A program made the position numbers and the translations under genes. Of a DNA stretch of 64,000 nucleotides, positions 29,823 to 42,000 are shown one piece after another; positions within the stretch are counted from its first letter, which is position 1; each line of letters opens with the position of its first letter. The notes under the pieces were generated by a model, which saw nothing but the letters and a program-made list of their open reading frames with translations, was not told the DNA's origin and made no database searches. Origin of the DNA: Penicillium oxalicum (lineage: Eukaryota > Ascomycota > Eurotiomycetes > Eurotiales > Aspergillaceae); the NCBI RefSeq assembly GCF_001723175.1, contig NC_064650.1:3100001-3164000 (forward strand), given 5' to 3'.

Positions 29823-32337
29823 ACATTCTGTCTGCCACTCATGTCTGTGCGAAAAGGGTCAGGATTGGTTTGATTATTCTTTGTTGGAACCGCCGCCTAG
29901 CGAAAATAGCTCCCAATTTACTAACGACACTCAAAAGTCGGGTCGATTTGAATTATACCTGAGTGAAATTTCCTACATCCGGATTTTCTTTGACGTCTCC
30001 AGATAACCTTAGAGGGTTATCAGGTCTTAACAGGATGAATATCAGCAGAGATGCCCCTAGTCTAGACAACAGTCAAAGTGGGGGCGAACCTACTATATCC
30101 ATGAAATTTCAATGGATTGAAATCCCCCACGTCTCCAAGAGCACCGTTGAATCTACCTAAGATAGGGCTGTCGCACCCTAGAGGTGGGAGGCTGAACATC
30201 GATTGCATTAATGTACCTTTTCTTCAGGCCAGTGCATTTCTTTCTTCCATCTTCTGTAGGTTTTAATGTGTGGACGCGTGCCTGTTAGATGAATGAATTT
30301 TGTACCTGTGCACACCCCCACTACCACTTGTTGATCTCGTGGTCGAAGAGACAAGCAATGGATTACCATCGGTGCCCGCGACCTGAGGTTCCTGGATCAA
30401 GAAGAGTGATGTATTTTGATGTAAGTAGTGCAGAACTTGAATAGCCTCAATGGCTTTCATGAAGGCACCTGGATGCTGTTCAAACCAACTTAGAAGTCTT
30501 ATCATATATTCTAACTACCTGTGCAAAGGCGCTCTAATCACTGGCAATTTCATATTGATGGCGTTTGGTCCACGTGCAGCTAAGTAAGAGTCATTATATC
30601 CATTTGCCTCTCCAAACATCTAAAGTGGAGGAGGGGGACGCGAGGCGGCCTTGGAAGGCACCTGACAGATCAGGTACCTCCCGGACAGCAGGAACTCATC
30701 GACGTCAGTTGTCATACTTGCGACCTTGTGAGCACCAGTCATGCTTGGGGAGGCATATAGCCTCATGTTCCAATTTAGAAGAAAAAGACTTCCCTTCAGC
30801 TAACATTGACCAATGTAGATAAGGTAAGCTGAATTGTTGATTCACAATGATAAAAAGTCCCGTAACTCAGACATTCTACCATCCTCATACCCTGCGACCG
30901 GGTAGATCACACCTTTTCGAGGCCTACAATCTATGCTGTCACCCACAAAGGAGTGCTGTCTGCTGCCTTGGCCCCGTGACCAACGACTAGCAATGCCAGG
31001 AAAGCTTTGAATTCAATTCTGACAGGCTAACGGAATTCCATTCAAATGTTGGGGGGAAAAAGAACCTTCAAAGACATCGAATTATGACCCGAAAATCCAC
31101 CCATCGCATCATGGATGAGACGCGAAAGCCTTGAAGGTGCTGTAGCCGGCAAGCGACATCAACGGTGCCCGAGCATTCAAAGAGGCACAATTACTGCAGT
31201 CGGGCATGCATCTTTGGTGATAGCCTTGTGGTTATGTCCATGCGACAGACATACTGAATGTGCTTTCTTCCGAATTACGTCTGTGATTTTAAATGGCCGG
31301 CATTCAGATGGTTCTAAAAGAGTACATACAAGGTGCCCTGCTGATCACCTGCAACCCGCCAGAGGTGCTCCCCCATAGATGTGTATACAATGTGGGAGTT
31401 GCATTCGGTCATCCTCATATCTTTCACATGCGGGCACCAGATTTGGCGATGGGGTCTCCACCTGCGACCGGAGATCGTACCGATAAGAGAGACGGAACCC
31501 TTCAATACGTGTATTCCATCATGACATCCTCCGCGACTTTGATGGCTGAGCGACCCGTTGCCTATCAGCCAGGACAGTATTTCTGACCGGGCAGACTAGA
31601 GGCATCATCTCTGCGTATTTCTCATCGGTAGACCGATGTTTTGATCAGCTGTGTGGTGGCGTTCCAGGCTGACTTGAACTTTGGCGACCGGTCGAGTCAC
31701 CAGGTATGCGTCACAGACGAGACAGGATCAAAGCCTCGAACCAGGCTTCTCCACCTCTTCTGCAACTGACGGCGTCGTCTATCGACTGGTATTCTGGTGC
31801 CTCCTCCCGTGCCGGCCATCTCCTTTCTCATCTCAAACATCATCTGTTCTATCCGAACATCATATAGTGCTCTGGAACATGGAAGCCAAGGTTCCATAGA
31901 TACCATAACGTGCTTGTGCTGTTCAAAGTCGTCAGCTCCGTATCCCGACGACAAGCTCCGCTGGTCCACGCGGAGAAGCTCCATTGCAGGCTCCGAGGGT
32001 CCGCATATCTATCGAGCGTTCCACTTCTTGCTCTAGACTCCATCCAACTTCCATCAAACAATGTGCAGTCGCCCGCATCGAAACATCTAGTCTCGGTCGC
32101 ATCTCTCCTCCATATCCTCTCTCTCTCTCTCCCCCTCGAGCGTCCAAGGCTTCTGCATTTGCCCGTTTATTAGCATGCCTGCAGCTCGAGCTCCAGCGAA
32201 CACAGCTCACCTCCCTGATAACGCATTCCGCCACAACTGATAGCGCTCGCCGCCCCGATTCTCTTTGCCGGGGCGAGCTTTGCTGCGTTGCATCCTGATC
32301 TTTTCTCCCAGAACTGGTCTCTGGTGAGCCCCTCAAT
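29823..32337. other. 2.5-kb gene-poor region and atg13 leader
   Basis: From 29.8 to 31.6 kb there are only short, overlapping ORFs. I see no transposon ends, long repeats or RNA gene. The last 700 bases are CT-rich and hold the promoter and leader of atg13, including a CT dinucleotide run at about 32116-32131. Confidence 0.5.
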
Positions 32338-35300
32338 ATGCATCAGCACCCACGGTCGCCCGCGGTCACGCCTCTGCCGCCCAAGACATCCTCCCAGTCT
32401 GCTGCCGCCCGTGACGACTTGAGAGATTCCGAATCGGTGCCACCGTCACCGACAACAGAGGGGCGGTCCCATCACACGAGAGGTCTCGGCACGAATACAA
32501 ATCCAGATCCAGCACCGGACCCTTCAACAAAAGAACCGGAAGCGCCAGGCAAAGAAGCCGTGGCAAAGTTGAGCCAAATTATCGCGGTAAGTGTCAGGTA
32601 ATTATATCGGCCATGATACGAGAAGGCATCACTGACAGCTCCTCTTCGCTTGTGCCCAGAACTATCATACCAAAGCAGCTCTTATCATCCTTCAGTCGCG
32701 TGTAGATCTTCCTTTGGCGTATGCGAAGAACTCGGAGACCCCCAAAATCAATCGCTGGGTAGGTCACGACGCTGTCGGCTCGCACACCGGCGTTTTGTTG
32801 TTGAGTTCCAGGCTAACGGGATGATCTTCTATTTGATAGTTCAACGTCGAAATCGAAGATACCGATGCCCTCCGCGAACAGTTGTGGACGTGGCGAACTT
32901 GCGATGCTACCACCAACCGACCCCCGCCTCTTATCATCGAGACCTATCTGGACCCCGCGGGGCTTTCGAACAAACAAAGTCTGGTCATCCTGGATGGAAA
33001 TGGGAAACGCTGGACGTACAGGAGTCGATTGCGGGGTATCGAGACGCTGGTTCATATCCATATCGTAAGGATTCGGAGGAAGTCATACTCGAACGGTGGC
33101 GGATAGAGCTGGGTGACGCGACCAGTAAGCCGACGGCGGAGCTGGGGTCGTTGCTACCGACGGTTTACAAAAAGAGTATCGTTCTCTTCAGGTCCTTGTT
33201 CACATACTGCAAGCTGCTCCCGGCGTGGAGGTTGTCTCGGCTTAGCTCGACGGTGCGGCAAAGCCCTGCTTTGCAGATCAAATATCGTATCGTCGATCCC
33301 AGCGCTGCCGTGCGCAGTGGTCGGTCGAAAACGCCTCAAGATCATCTAACGCTTCCGCTCTACGAAGGGGGTGAGAAGACGGTGGAGACGTATCGGTTTG
33401 GTCCAACCGACTCACCAGCGGGGCCTTTCGGAGTGGAAGTCACATTTCGGACGAATTGTGATTTTCGTGTCGATGATTCTGAAGCCATCCTGAGCTCCCG
33501 TTTCATGGGAGCTGATGATGATATCTTTCTCCCGTCGCTACCTTCGACTGATGTGGCTCGCCCCAATCTTGAGGTTGGGTCGATGCCAGTGAAGCGAGGG
33601 CCGGTAGACAACCCTGACTGCTCGCGTGCATATGGAAGCTTGTCTACTTTTCACCAAGTTGGAGCAAACAGTGGTACTAGCCCAATCTCCGCATTACGCG
33701 CTGTTAGAGACATTGCCGGCGATGGCTCCTCATCTCCTCCTAATTCTCCCTTGAAGCGACCCTTGCCCACTGGGCGACTTCCACCATCAGGACGTGCGGC
33801 GCAGCTCGCCAGTGAAAGTTTGCCCAGCTCTCCACGACGGCCGTCCATCTCATTTCCAGCATTTAAAGCCCCACCTCTCTCTGCGTCACCATCTCTGACA
33901 GACACGCCCCTCGGTGCCTCCCCACGGACTGCGTCTTCTCGATTTGCAGTTGCAACGTCAGCAGACTCACGTCCCATGCCCCCGCCCTCTTCCGCAGCCT
34001 ATGCCCGCAAATCCGCCTCACTTGCGTCAGAACAAGCTGTCTCTCCATCAACCTCAGCCTCCCCCAGGCCAGCACCTATCTCACGCTATACCAGCTCTTT
34101 CAGCAACCGACGAGGACGACCATCCTCTGCAGGCACGATGAAGACCGAGGATGATAATTCGAGTGGCAAAGCTAGTGCTGCGTCTTCTAATGTTCAGCCT
34201 GGGTCTGGTCTCCTTGCTGAGCTCACTGGAACCAGCGCGGAGTCGCTGCATGCTGATGATGAGAACATCTCCGAATTTTTGAAGATGCTGGACTCCTCGA
34301 AGGATCTGATGCGCCGAAGCACACTGAACCCAGCCGACAACGCGCAAAGACGCCCCGCAGCCGCTCTCGCACGCTTTCAGCGAATGCGAGACTCCAACGC
34401 GGCTCTCTCAGACTCCATATCTTCTTCGGTGCAGCTACAGCGTTCTTCTCTATCCTCAAGCAAGCAGCTGTCGGGGGTGCCTCCCATGATCTCTGGCACC
34501 TCCATCTCGACCGCCTCCTCTCCCGGAAAACCAATTTCCCCTCATACACCACACACCCCGGCCATCCGATCGCGTTTGAGCTCAAATAGTGTAGCAGATG
34601 ATCTCATCATCGAGCAGAATCGACGAGGTCCTCGTCAGGAGCATGAATCGACCGTTGAGGAAAACCCTGGTCTTGAGGGTACTCAGCGAAACACATCCGC
34701 CGCAGGCGCGATTGACATCCCAACCTCTCCACGCGTCTTCTCGCCTGGATACCGCCGATCGAGCTCGGCTGCGCAGCACCGACGTCCGAATGCGGGTGAT
34801 GATGAGGAGATCTTCAATATGGTCATACGTAGCATGAGTCTGGGTGCTGAGACTCCAGCGACATCACAACAGCGACCTGTGGATGACAATGTCGACTCCG
34901 AAGCCTTGACTGGGCGGCGACCCTCAGAGGACCCGTCGAGCACGAGCGGCGGCGCGACTTCTCGAGGCCAAAACATTGCGCGAGCCTCAGCCACGTCTCA
35001 CTCGCCCAGTTTGTACCAGCCGCGCTTTGCCAGCTCTCGCGGCCGAGGCTTTTCTGGCGGACACTCGCTAAGCTCCGCATCCAGCAGTCTTGCCCGTGGT
35101 GCCACCATTCCGTCTCATCTCGTTGAGCGGGATGATCACGACCCTACCGCCAGTGGCAGTAACAGCGGCAATTCAACCAACGAAAATCGTCGCGGGTCTA
35201 TTCACCGTCCTGGCGCCGGCAGAGCGCCTCCCCCACAGGCCATGTTCGAAGACGACGAACCGCTACTTTTCGCTATGAGCGACTTTGGTGTCTCTCGTCG

Positions 35301-35403
35301 CAGCCTGGAGGAGAATCGCTTCTCTAACCACGGCGCGGACACGGGTGGCGCCTTGCGAAGAGGAAGCGGCCGTCGGGGAGCCGGGCTTCCTGGTGGCTGG
35401 TAG
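32338..35403 (+). CDS. atg13: Autophagy protein Atg13
   Basis: Exons are 32338-32586, 32660-32758 and 32840-35403, with GTAAGT and GTAGGT donors. Exon 1 is a disordered leader. Exons 2 and 3 start the HORMA-type N-terminal domain ([39 protein letters not shown]), which continues with [35 protein letters not shown] and [20 protein letters not shown]. The long Ser-rich tail includes an acidic [15 protein letters not shown] segment and ends in an Arg/Gly stretch. The total is about 970 aa, normal for Eurotiales. Atg13 activates the Atg1 kinase and is a TORC1 target. The reading frame breaks after TGG at 33011-33013: the frame through GKRW runs to a stop near 33106, while the conserved continuation ([13 protein letters not shown]) is in the next frame, as if one G were missing. 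Confidence 0.9.
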
Positions 35404-36378
35404 GTTTAACTATCGAGTGATTCTCCTCGCGTGGCCCTTGTGATTCTTTTTTTTGAATCTTCTTCAAGTCAATTTCCAATTTTTTTTACTTGTTCTTTTA
35501 TTCAGATCTATTGCACGTTAATGCCAATACCCCCACAATTTGCCTGTTGTTCTTATTTGGTCTTTCCTTTGATTTTCGGCCCAGAGTGACAGCGGTCATT
35601 TCTCTTTTTCAAACTTGTTCATTCTCATCATGATCTCTCTTCTCTGGGAATCTGTGCGCATGTGCGCGATTGCTACCATAGATCTGGTCTTGCTCTTCCT
35701 CTTATCATCTCCTGATTTTTGTTTTCTTTCTCCCCGATGTGCATAGAGATTAGGCTGGCTCCATTTTTGGATACATGATCTTTATGGATATACCGCAGGC
35801 AGGTCATGAGTGTCAAATATTTTGCTGAATCTGAACGAGGTTTGATCTGGCTGGAGCGGGAATGAATGGAATCCCGTTGGTATGGCCCTCACACGAGTAC
35901 ATATTCAAATGGAACACCTCTACAAAAAGCATGAATGTCGACTAAGGGCCAAGCTTACGGAATGACGGGTGTAAAGCGATATAAATGAGTGCGAATGAAG
36001 ACTACTGCCTCAACTCTTGATTGCGGGATCCACCCATCCATGATGGATCCGTTTACTGTCCGCACGAAATTGTCCAAACCAACATCCGGCCATGGCCGTA
36101 CATTTTGACCCGTAAGAAAGATACACGTGGTATGGGAAATCACTCATTTAACTTTTGGTGCTGATTTGAGGTATATAACAAAACAAGGCTCTAAATGCTG
36201 AAGGCGACACCGTCATGCAACATAAGAATATACACATTGAGCTTGTATAAAAAAAGAAACAAAGATCAAGCTCTGTCAATCCGAATGAAACAACAGCCAA
36301 ACCCCTTTCCAAACGCCGTTCATGGTGCAAATCCAGCTTCTCCTCTCTGCTCCCCTTCCCCGCAGAGGGCGCTGTTGA
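35404..36378. other. Intergenic region between convergent genes
   Basis: This holds the 3' regions of atg13 and enp2. There are several T-rich runs and short ORFs on both strands with no features. I see no supported gene. Confidence 0.55.
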
Positions 36379-38625
36379 TTACATCTTACGGAACGTGTTG
36401 CCCGAGGCGCTACGACGCTCCTTCCGCTTGAACTCGGTCTTGTCGTACTGGACTTCGGGCTTTTGCTTCTTGGACTTGGAAGCCGGCATGAAGCTGACCT
36501 CGCGCTCACCAGTGACACCGTTCTGGCGAACTGGCCTTTGCTTGGTCTTCATGTTCTGGGCACGAGAACCGAAGGATCGATCCCGCGTGGAGGTCGTGTT
36601 TGTGGAGGAGGAGACTTGCATTCGGGGCGGTGGGCGCTTGGTACGCTTATAATCCACGGTGGAAATCTTGTTCGAGGCCTTTTCTCTGACGGGTTTGTGG
36701 GTTTCGGCTTCGGAGTCGGAGTCCTCATCATCGCTGGAGTTGGGGACCTCATCGATAGCTTCCTGCTCCACGGCAGTCAATCCGCGTTCCTTCTTAGGAA
36801 GAGCGTCGGGAATCGTGCTTGGGTTGATGAGCTTGAACTCGAACGAGTTCTCATCAACAGCAAAGTCCTCATCCTCGAATAGCTTGTTGAAACGGCTGTC
36901 GCCCAAGACACCCTTCTTTTTCTTCTCTGTAGTTTCGGCATTCTCGGCGTTGTCAGCAGCAGGGGTGGGAGCATCGACCATATCAACGTCACCACCGCGC
37001 TCAAGAACCTTCCTCGCCTTGCGGCGTTCGGCCTTCTCCTCGGCTTCGAGAAGTCTCTCGGCAAGCTTCTTATTGACCTTGACGGCGGCCTTCTTCTTCC
37101 CACGAATACGACTCTCGCGCTCCTGATCAATTTTCTCCTTGACGCGCTTGGCCCGCTCCTCTTCCCAAATGAACGGATTCGTGATCAAGCGAGCCTCCTC
37201 ATACAGACGCTGAGCAACGAAGTAACCATGCATGTAAGGGCGGAGAAGGTTGGTCCGGCCAATGAGGTGCTCCAAGTTAAGTGTACGGAGCTGAGGAACG
37301 GTCAAGAACTTGAAGTTGTCGTACACGGAACCAGCCTGTGCACTGGTGAAGGCGTTGGGGTCGTTGGGATCTTCGGCCATCTCTTCGACCAGGTTGTCCA
37401 GGAAGGAGCACCACTTGGGCGCAGGGCCGAGTTGGGGAATGAAGAATGAGTGCTGCTGGCGGCCCTCGTTGGCAGTCAGAAGCATTCCGCTGTCTTTGCA
37501 CCAAGCCACATCGTTGATGTCCACGGCTGGTTCCACAGAAGTCCAAGGTGAACCATCTCGCGGGTCCCAGATCTTGATAATCCGCTTGTCGGCAGACATA
37601 ATCTTGGGGTCCATGGTAGCCTCACGAGTTTCCGTAGATGGCAAAAGGAATTTGAGGGTGTGGATGGGGAAACCGTAACCCTGATCCTTCTTGAGCAGTG
37701 GTACGGGTGATCGAAGATCATAGAGATGGATCAGACCGTTGGAAGCGCCTGTTCCGAGCGTCAATCCGTTGCGGTGGAATTCAAGTGCCGTGATCTCAGA
37801 GCGTGTCTCGTCGCCTACAGATTGCGTAGGCGGCATGAGGATTCCAGCTCGACCTTTGGCTCGAGGGTCCCACAGCTCCACTGTCCCTATCGATGTGCCG
37901 AAAGCGAGCAGGTTGTGACTCTCCTCCGCAATAGCACCGGTGTTGACCGATCCAGTATTAATTCCGCCTTGTAAGGCACCCCCGCCTGCGGATGTAAAGT
38001 CATCGCCTCCAACTTCGATCTCAAACGATCGCATGTACCTTCCCAGCTCCAGGTTCATGCGGAAAACCTCACCCAACCCATTTTCATTAACACCCACTGA
38101 CGGGATGAGCGCCTCTGTTGATTGCCGGTCGTAAACGATGTCACGTCCGTAACGCGGGAGCCGGGTGGTGTAATGGCAGCCTTGGGGAGTGTGGAACTCG
38201 AGCGAGCGATCGCCTTGGAGGTGTAGAGATTTAGAGTAATCAGAGGAAAGCAGAATAAATTTGGTGTTGAGCGCGACGGTGTGTCGGGCCCAGGATAGAG
38301 AAAGCTGCGACAGTTGGTGGACATGAATTTGGGGTTTGTATGTGCCTAAAGTTTTCCATGTCAGTCTCAAGGACCATCCTCAAAAAAAAAAGAGCTGTGA
38401 TGAATTACCTGTACTCATGACCCATTCCCAATCTTCACTGACCTGAATACACTGACTGGCTTCCTCGAATTCAAAATCTTGGAGCAGCTCGATGCGATTT
38501 GCGTATTCAGGATCATCTTTCAGACTGCGCTTGCGACGCCGAGCGAGCCATTCGGGTAAGGGGCGGGCGGTGTTTGAGCCCGAGATGGTATAAACAGGTA
38601 CCTCTGACTGATTTGTCAACTTCAT
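36379..38625 (-). CDS. enp2: Ribosome biogenesis protein Enp2/NOL10
   Basis: Two exons (38625-38409 and 38345-36379) give 727 aa. The 63-nt intron has a GTAATT donor and TTTAG acceptor and splits a Gly codon. The start (KLTNQSEVPVYTISGSNTAR, PLPEWLARRRKRSLKDD) and the WD-repeat propeller (NLLAFGTSIGTVELWDPRA, SNGLIHLYDLRSPVP, RIIKIWDPRDGSPW) are characteristic of the family. A Lys/Arg-rich helical region (RIRGKKKAAVKVNKKLAERL) and the NUC153 motif (FNKLFEDEDFAVDENSFEFK) follow, with a basic C-terminus typical of nucleolar proteins. It should act in the nucleolus in 40S assembly (18S rRNA processing). It is divergent from the MED13 gene. Confidence 0.95.
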
Positions 38626-39023
38626 GGCGGCGAAGTTTGCGGATATAACACTTCACTCGTCGCTGTCACAACCTCCCAAGTTGGAAAAAAATGCGCGGCG
38701 ATCAAAAAAAAATCCCGATAGCGATAGCAGCCACGTGATATGCCGGTGCGGATCTCGATGATTGGCCCGAGCGCCCCTTGAACTTCCCCCAGAATCGCGC
38801 AGCACCGAAGCTGTCTTTGAGCTAGCGACTGGAATTTTGCGCTTGAAGTGTGTTTGAATCCTCTGCGACGGTCATCTGTATCGGATGGGGATCTTTTGTT
38901 TACTCTGGGCTCTGGATCGTTGCAGCGGCGCGTCTCATCTATGGAGATGACTCCTCGAAAAAGCCTCGGTCACCCTGTCTCCATCTGTGCCTGCTTCCCG
39001 GGCCTGTCCGCAAACATTGAATA
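38626..39023. promoter_or_regulatory. Shared divergent promoter of enp2 and ssn2
   Basis: Only 398 bases separate the two start codons, so both promoters must lie here. No defined operator was identified. Confidence 0.6.
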
Positions 39024-42000
39024 ATGGACTTTCCCGGAGGCGCGACAACCAACATACACCTTATCGTAAGTTCATAAATCAATGCGCGGAGCTTGGATGC
39101 TAATCAAAATGACCAAATCCTACAGAATGGCTTCTCCACTATCTATTGGAGGATCTATACAGAGGAGTCTGGCATTGCGAGTCACCCGCAAGAAGGACCG
39201 GCTAATGGCTATACTATCCTAAAACACCTCGGTCGCCTCAAGCATTTAGAGGCTCAACTGAGGAATATAGGCTGTCTGGCGTCCTGTCCTCGGCGACTAG
39301 GTCTCTGGGTGTTCTCTCCCACTCCTGTATTCAGCAAGTTGAGTCCTGTATACATCAAAGAAGGTGATGTAGAAACAACAAAAATATCCGTGGACACAAC
39401 AACTCTTAAAGGTATCCTTCTCTGCCTCTCATCACCTTCACCGGCTCATGAGGACACTTTGATCTAATTGTTCTCGCAGTCTCGGCATCAGGAAGCATTA
39501 ATTGCTCAGAGTTGATTAGAGGCCTCTCCACAGATGCTCAGAGCCAGCAAGCCACACAACCAGCTCCACAGCGGACACCGCAGGGCCAGAGCTCTGGACG
39601 TCGCTCTGATGGATACAGTAGCTCTGCCGCCATATACGCAGCATTTATTGCAGCAGTTACCGGCGCTTTGAGCCTTCACATTGTTCAAAAACATGGTGCT
39701 CTGCCCCTGGGGTCACGCACTCTCTTTACTCCCGTCAACAGCTTTGGCTACGAGGATGCCAAGATTGACAGCCAGAGCATTTTCTCGTCCTCAAAATTGA
39801 CCACGCTGAACATACAGCTCAACGGGCCTGGAACTTTGACTGTCTCCTTACAGACAACTGACCAGCCTGGTATCACACGGTTGCAGGCCCCGGGAGACGA
39901 CTCGGCAGATCTGCTACGAATGCAGCCCGGCACTGACATTTGGCTCTGTCCCAATGGAGCTATTGCAAGACTTGCTGCTGTGGACGTCGCTTCCCCATCT
40001 CTTCCTTCGCCGGGGCTCCATGCCTCCGGCGATCTAGTTGCGAAAAGAAGAAATTGGAAGCTGGATGTCATCCGCTGGCTCAAAGATTTTGGGCTTCATG
40101 TTGGGGCGATTGAAGAAGAGCCATGGGTGGAGGTGGAGGTCTGGGAACCATTTTTTGCAAGACTTGCAGGGGAATCAATGCGTCAAGGTGATGAAAGTCA
40201 TCCCACACTTCCCTTAAAGCGGATGCTCTGGCCTGCAAGATTCTGCTTCCGAAGACGCATGTCTTTGCAAAACTCTTTGGCCCCTGAGGCCTCTTCAATT
40301 GATCCTCTGGATTTTGCAGAGACGTGGCTGTCAACGGCAGATGCGTTGACAAATCGCCCCGCCGGTCAAGATGTGCAGACCATCGATGCCACTACGAAAA
40401 ACGAAGAGAACTCTCCTCTAATTGATACCGGCGATAATTTGGAAAGTCTTTCTCGAATGGCTCAGTACCCAGACTTCTCTGGTGCGAGTATTGTTTACCC
40501 AACGCCACCTGAAGGTGCCACTACCCATGGCATCCACAATCTGGCTGGCCACGGTATTTCTCCAAGCGATCCTAATATCTTGTCACCGGAGGTACCTCAC
40601 GAGTCAAAAAGTCAGAAAATGCCCGAATTTTCACCAAAAATCGACATTGGAACAGGTCGCTATGATGCCAGCGACGATGATGATCTATTTGGCGAGATGA
40701 ACGAGAAAGACTTCGGGTCCAAAGGCATCACCGATGCAGATTTCAGCTTTTTTGATGAACCTGACCAGGAAAACATGGTTGACGCGATGGTCGTTGAACA
40801 GCCCCAAGATGTGCCTGAAGAATCCGTCACTTTCCTACCTGGCAATGACGACCAAGATATTGGAGAGTCTCATCAAGCCGCCTCCACAAATGAGATTCCC
40901 GAAGCAATGGTAATGAACCACGGCAGTCAACATGAGCCTGTCTCTCAAAATGTGAAAGATGATTTAACTCCAGCCGATGGAGATATGAAACAAGAATCAT
41001 CACGCCCGGTATCTCCCCGCCCCTCAGGTCAGACGATTAGCCCTCCGTTGAGTCCTGTGGAGATCAAGAAAATTCTTTTTTCGGGATTGCGACCGAATCA
41101 AGGGAGGAGCAATCAGCAAGATCCGGAACCAAGAAGCGACTACCAGCCCATAGACTTTGAACAGAGGTTGAGTAGCTGGGATCGAAAGTACAGGAATATG
41201 GGCAAGTTCTGGTTTTCAGTTGGAGGCCTGGGGAACGACGCGACTGGTGACTTGACATCGATTCCTACAGTGGGCATGCCAAAGCTTACCCGCCACCAGC
41301 CGCTCATCAAGCATGATCGAGGTCATAAGAACGATGTTGGCGAGTCGGGTGAAGAGGATTCCACAGACTCTGCAGAGAACAGCAGTGATGAAGATGAGAG
41401 CGGCGACATTGTTCCCGTTGAACCCCAGCCTGCCCCCGTCGCGCTGTCTCTCTTGAAGCGAAAGAGAGTTCCTTCGGACGCGGACGTTCAATCGACCGCA
41501 TCTCCTGCATCATCAGCCACCCCTCTTGACGCAGGCGTCGGTCCCAAGGCAGAGAATACCACTTTCCTGGGCAATTTCTTGTCCAATTTTTCCGACTGGA
41601 ATTACACGGGCTACTTTTCTCTACTTCAAAACCAGCAGTTTCCCGTCCTTCTCCGGCGCGAGGAGCAGATCCCTATCGCCCAGCTTCTTATTGATCAAGT
41701 GATTCAATCATCATTGAAACACTCGCTCTGCGAACAAGGGGATGTATTCGCCCTCGAGAACGAAGGGCCCTCATTAGCTGAATACCTTGAGGATGTCAGC
41801 TTCTTAGGGGACATTCAAAAGTTGGACCTGAGAGGGTACAGCTGTTTACAGGAAGAGGTGGTGCAAAGCTCATCTCGTAATCAAACATCTTTCAAGGATT
41901 CAAGCAGGGCCTCAATCTCGAAACTACCAGCTCCACATCTACGTGTCCGCCGTGGAAAAGGCTGGTTGGAGACACTACCCCCTGCCATGTCTTTCTGGGA

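Noticed and set aside
29502..31640. A transposon or its remnant in the gene-poor stretch
   Set aside because: I found no terminal repeats, target duplications or transposase-like motifs by eye. A repeat search could overturn this.
32960..33060. An intron as the cause of the atg13 frame change
   Set aside because: The only GT...AG pairs that would restore the frame give introns under 45 nt with poor donors and would delete conserved residues. A one-base loss fits better.
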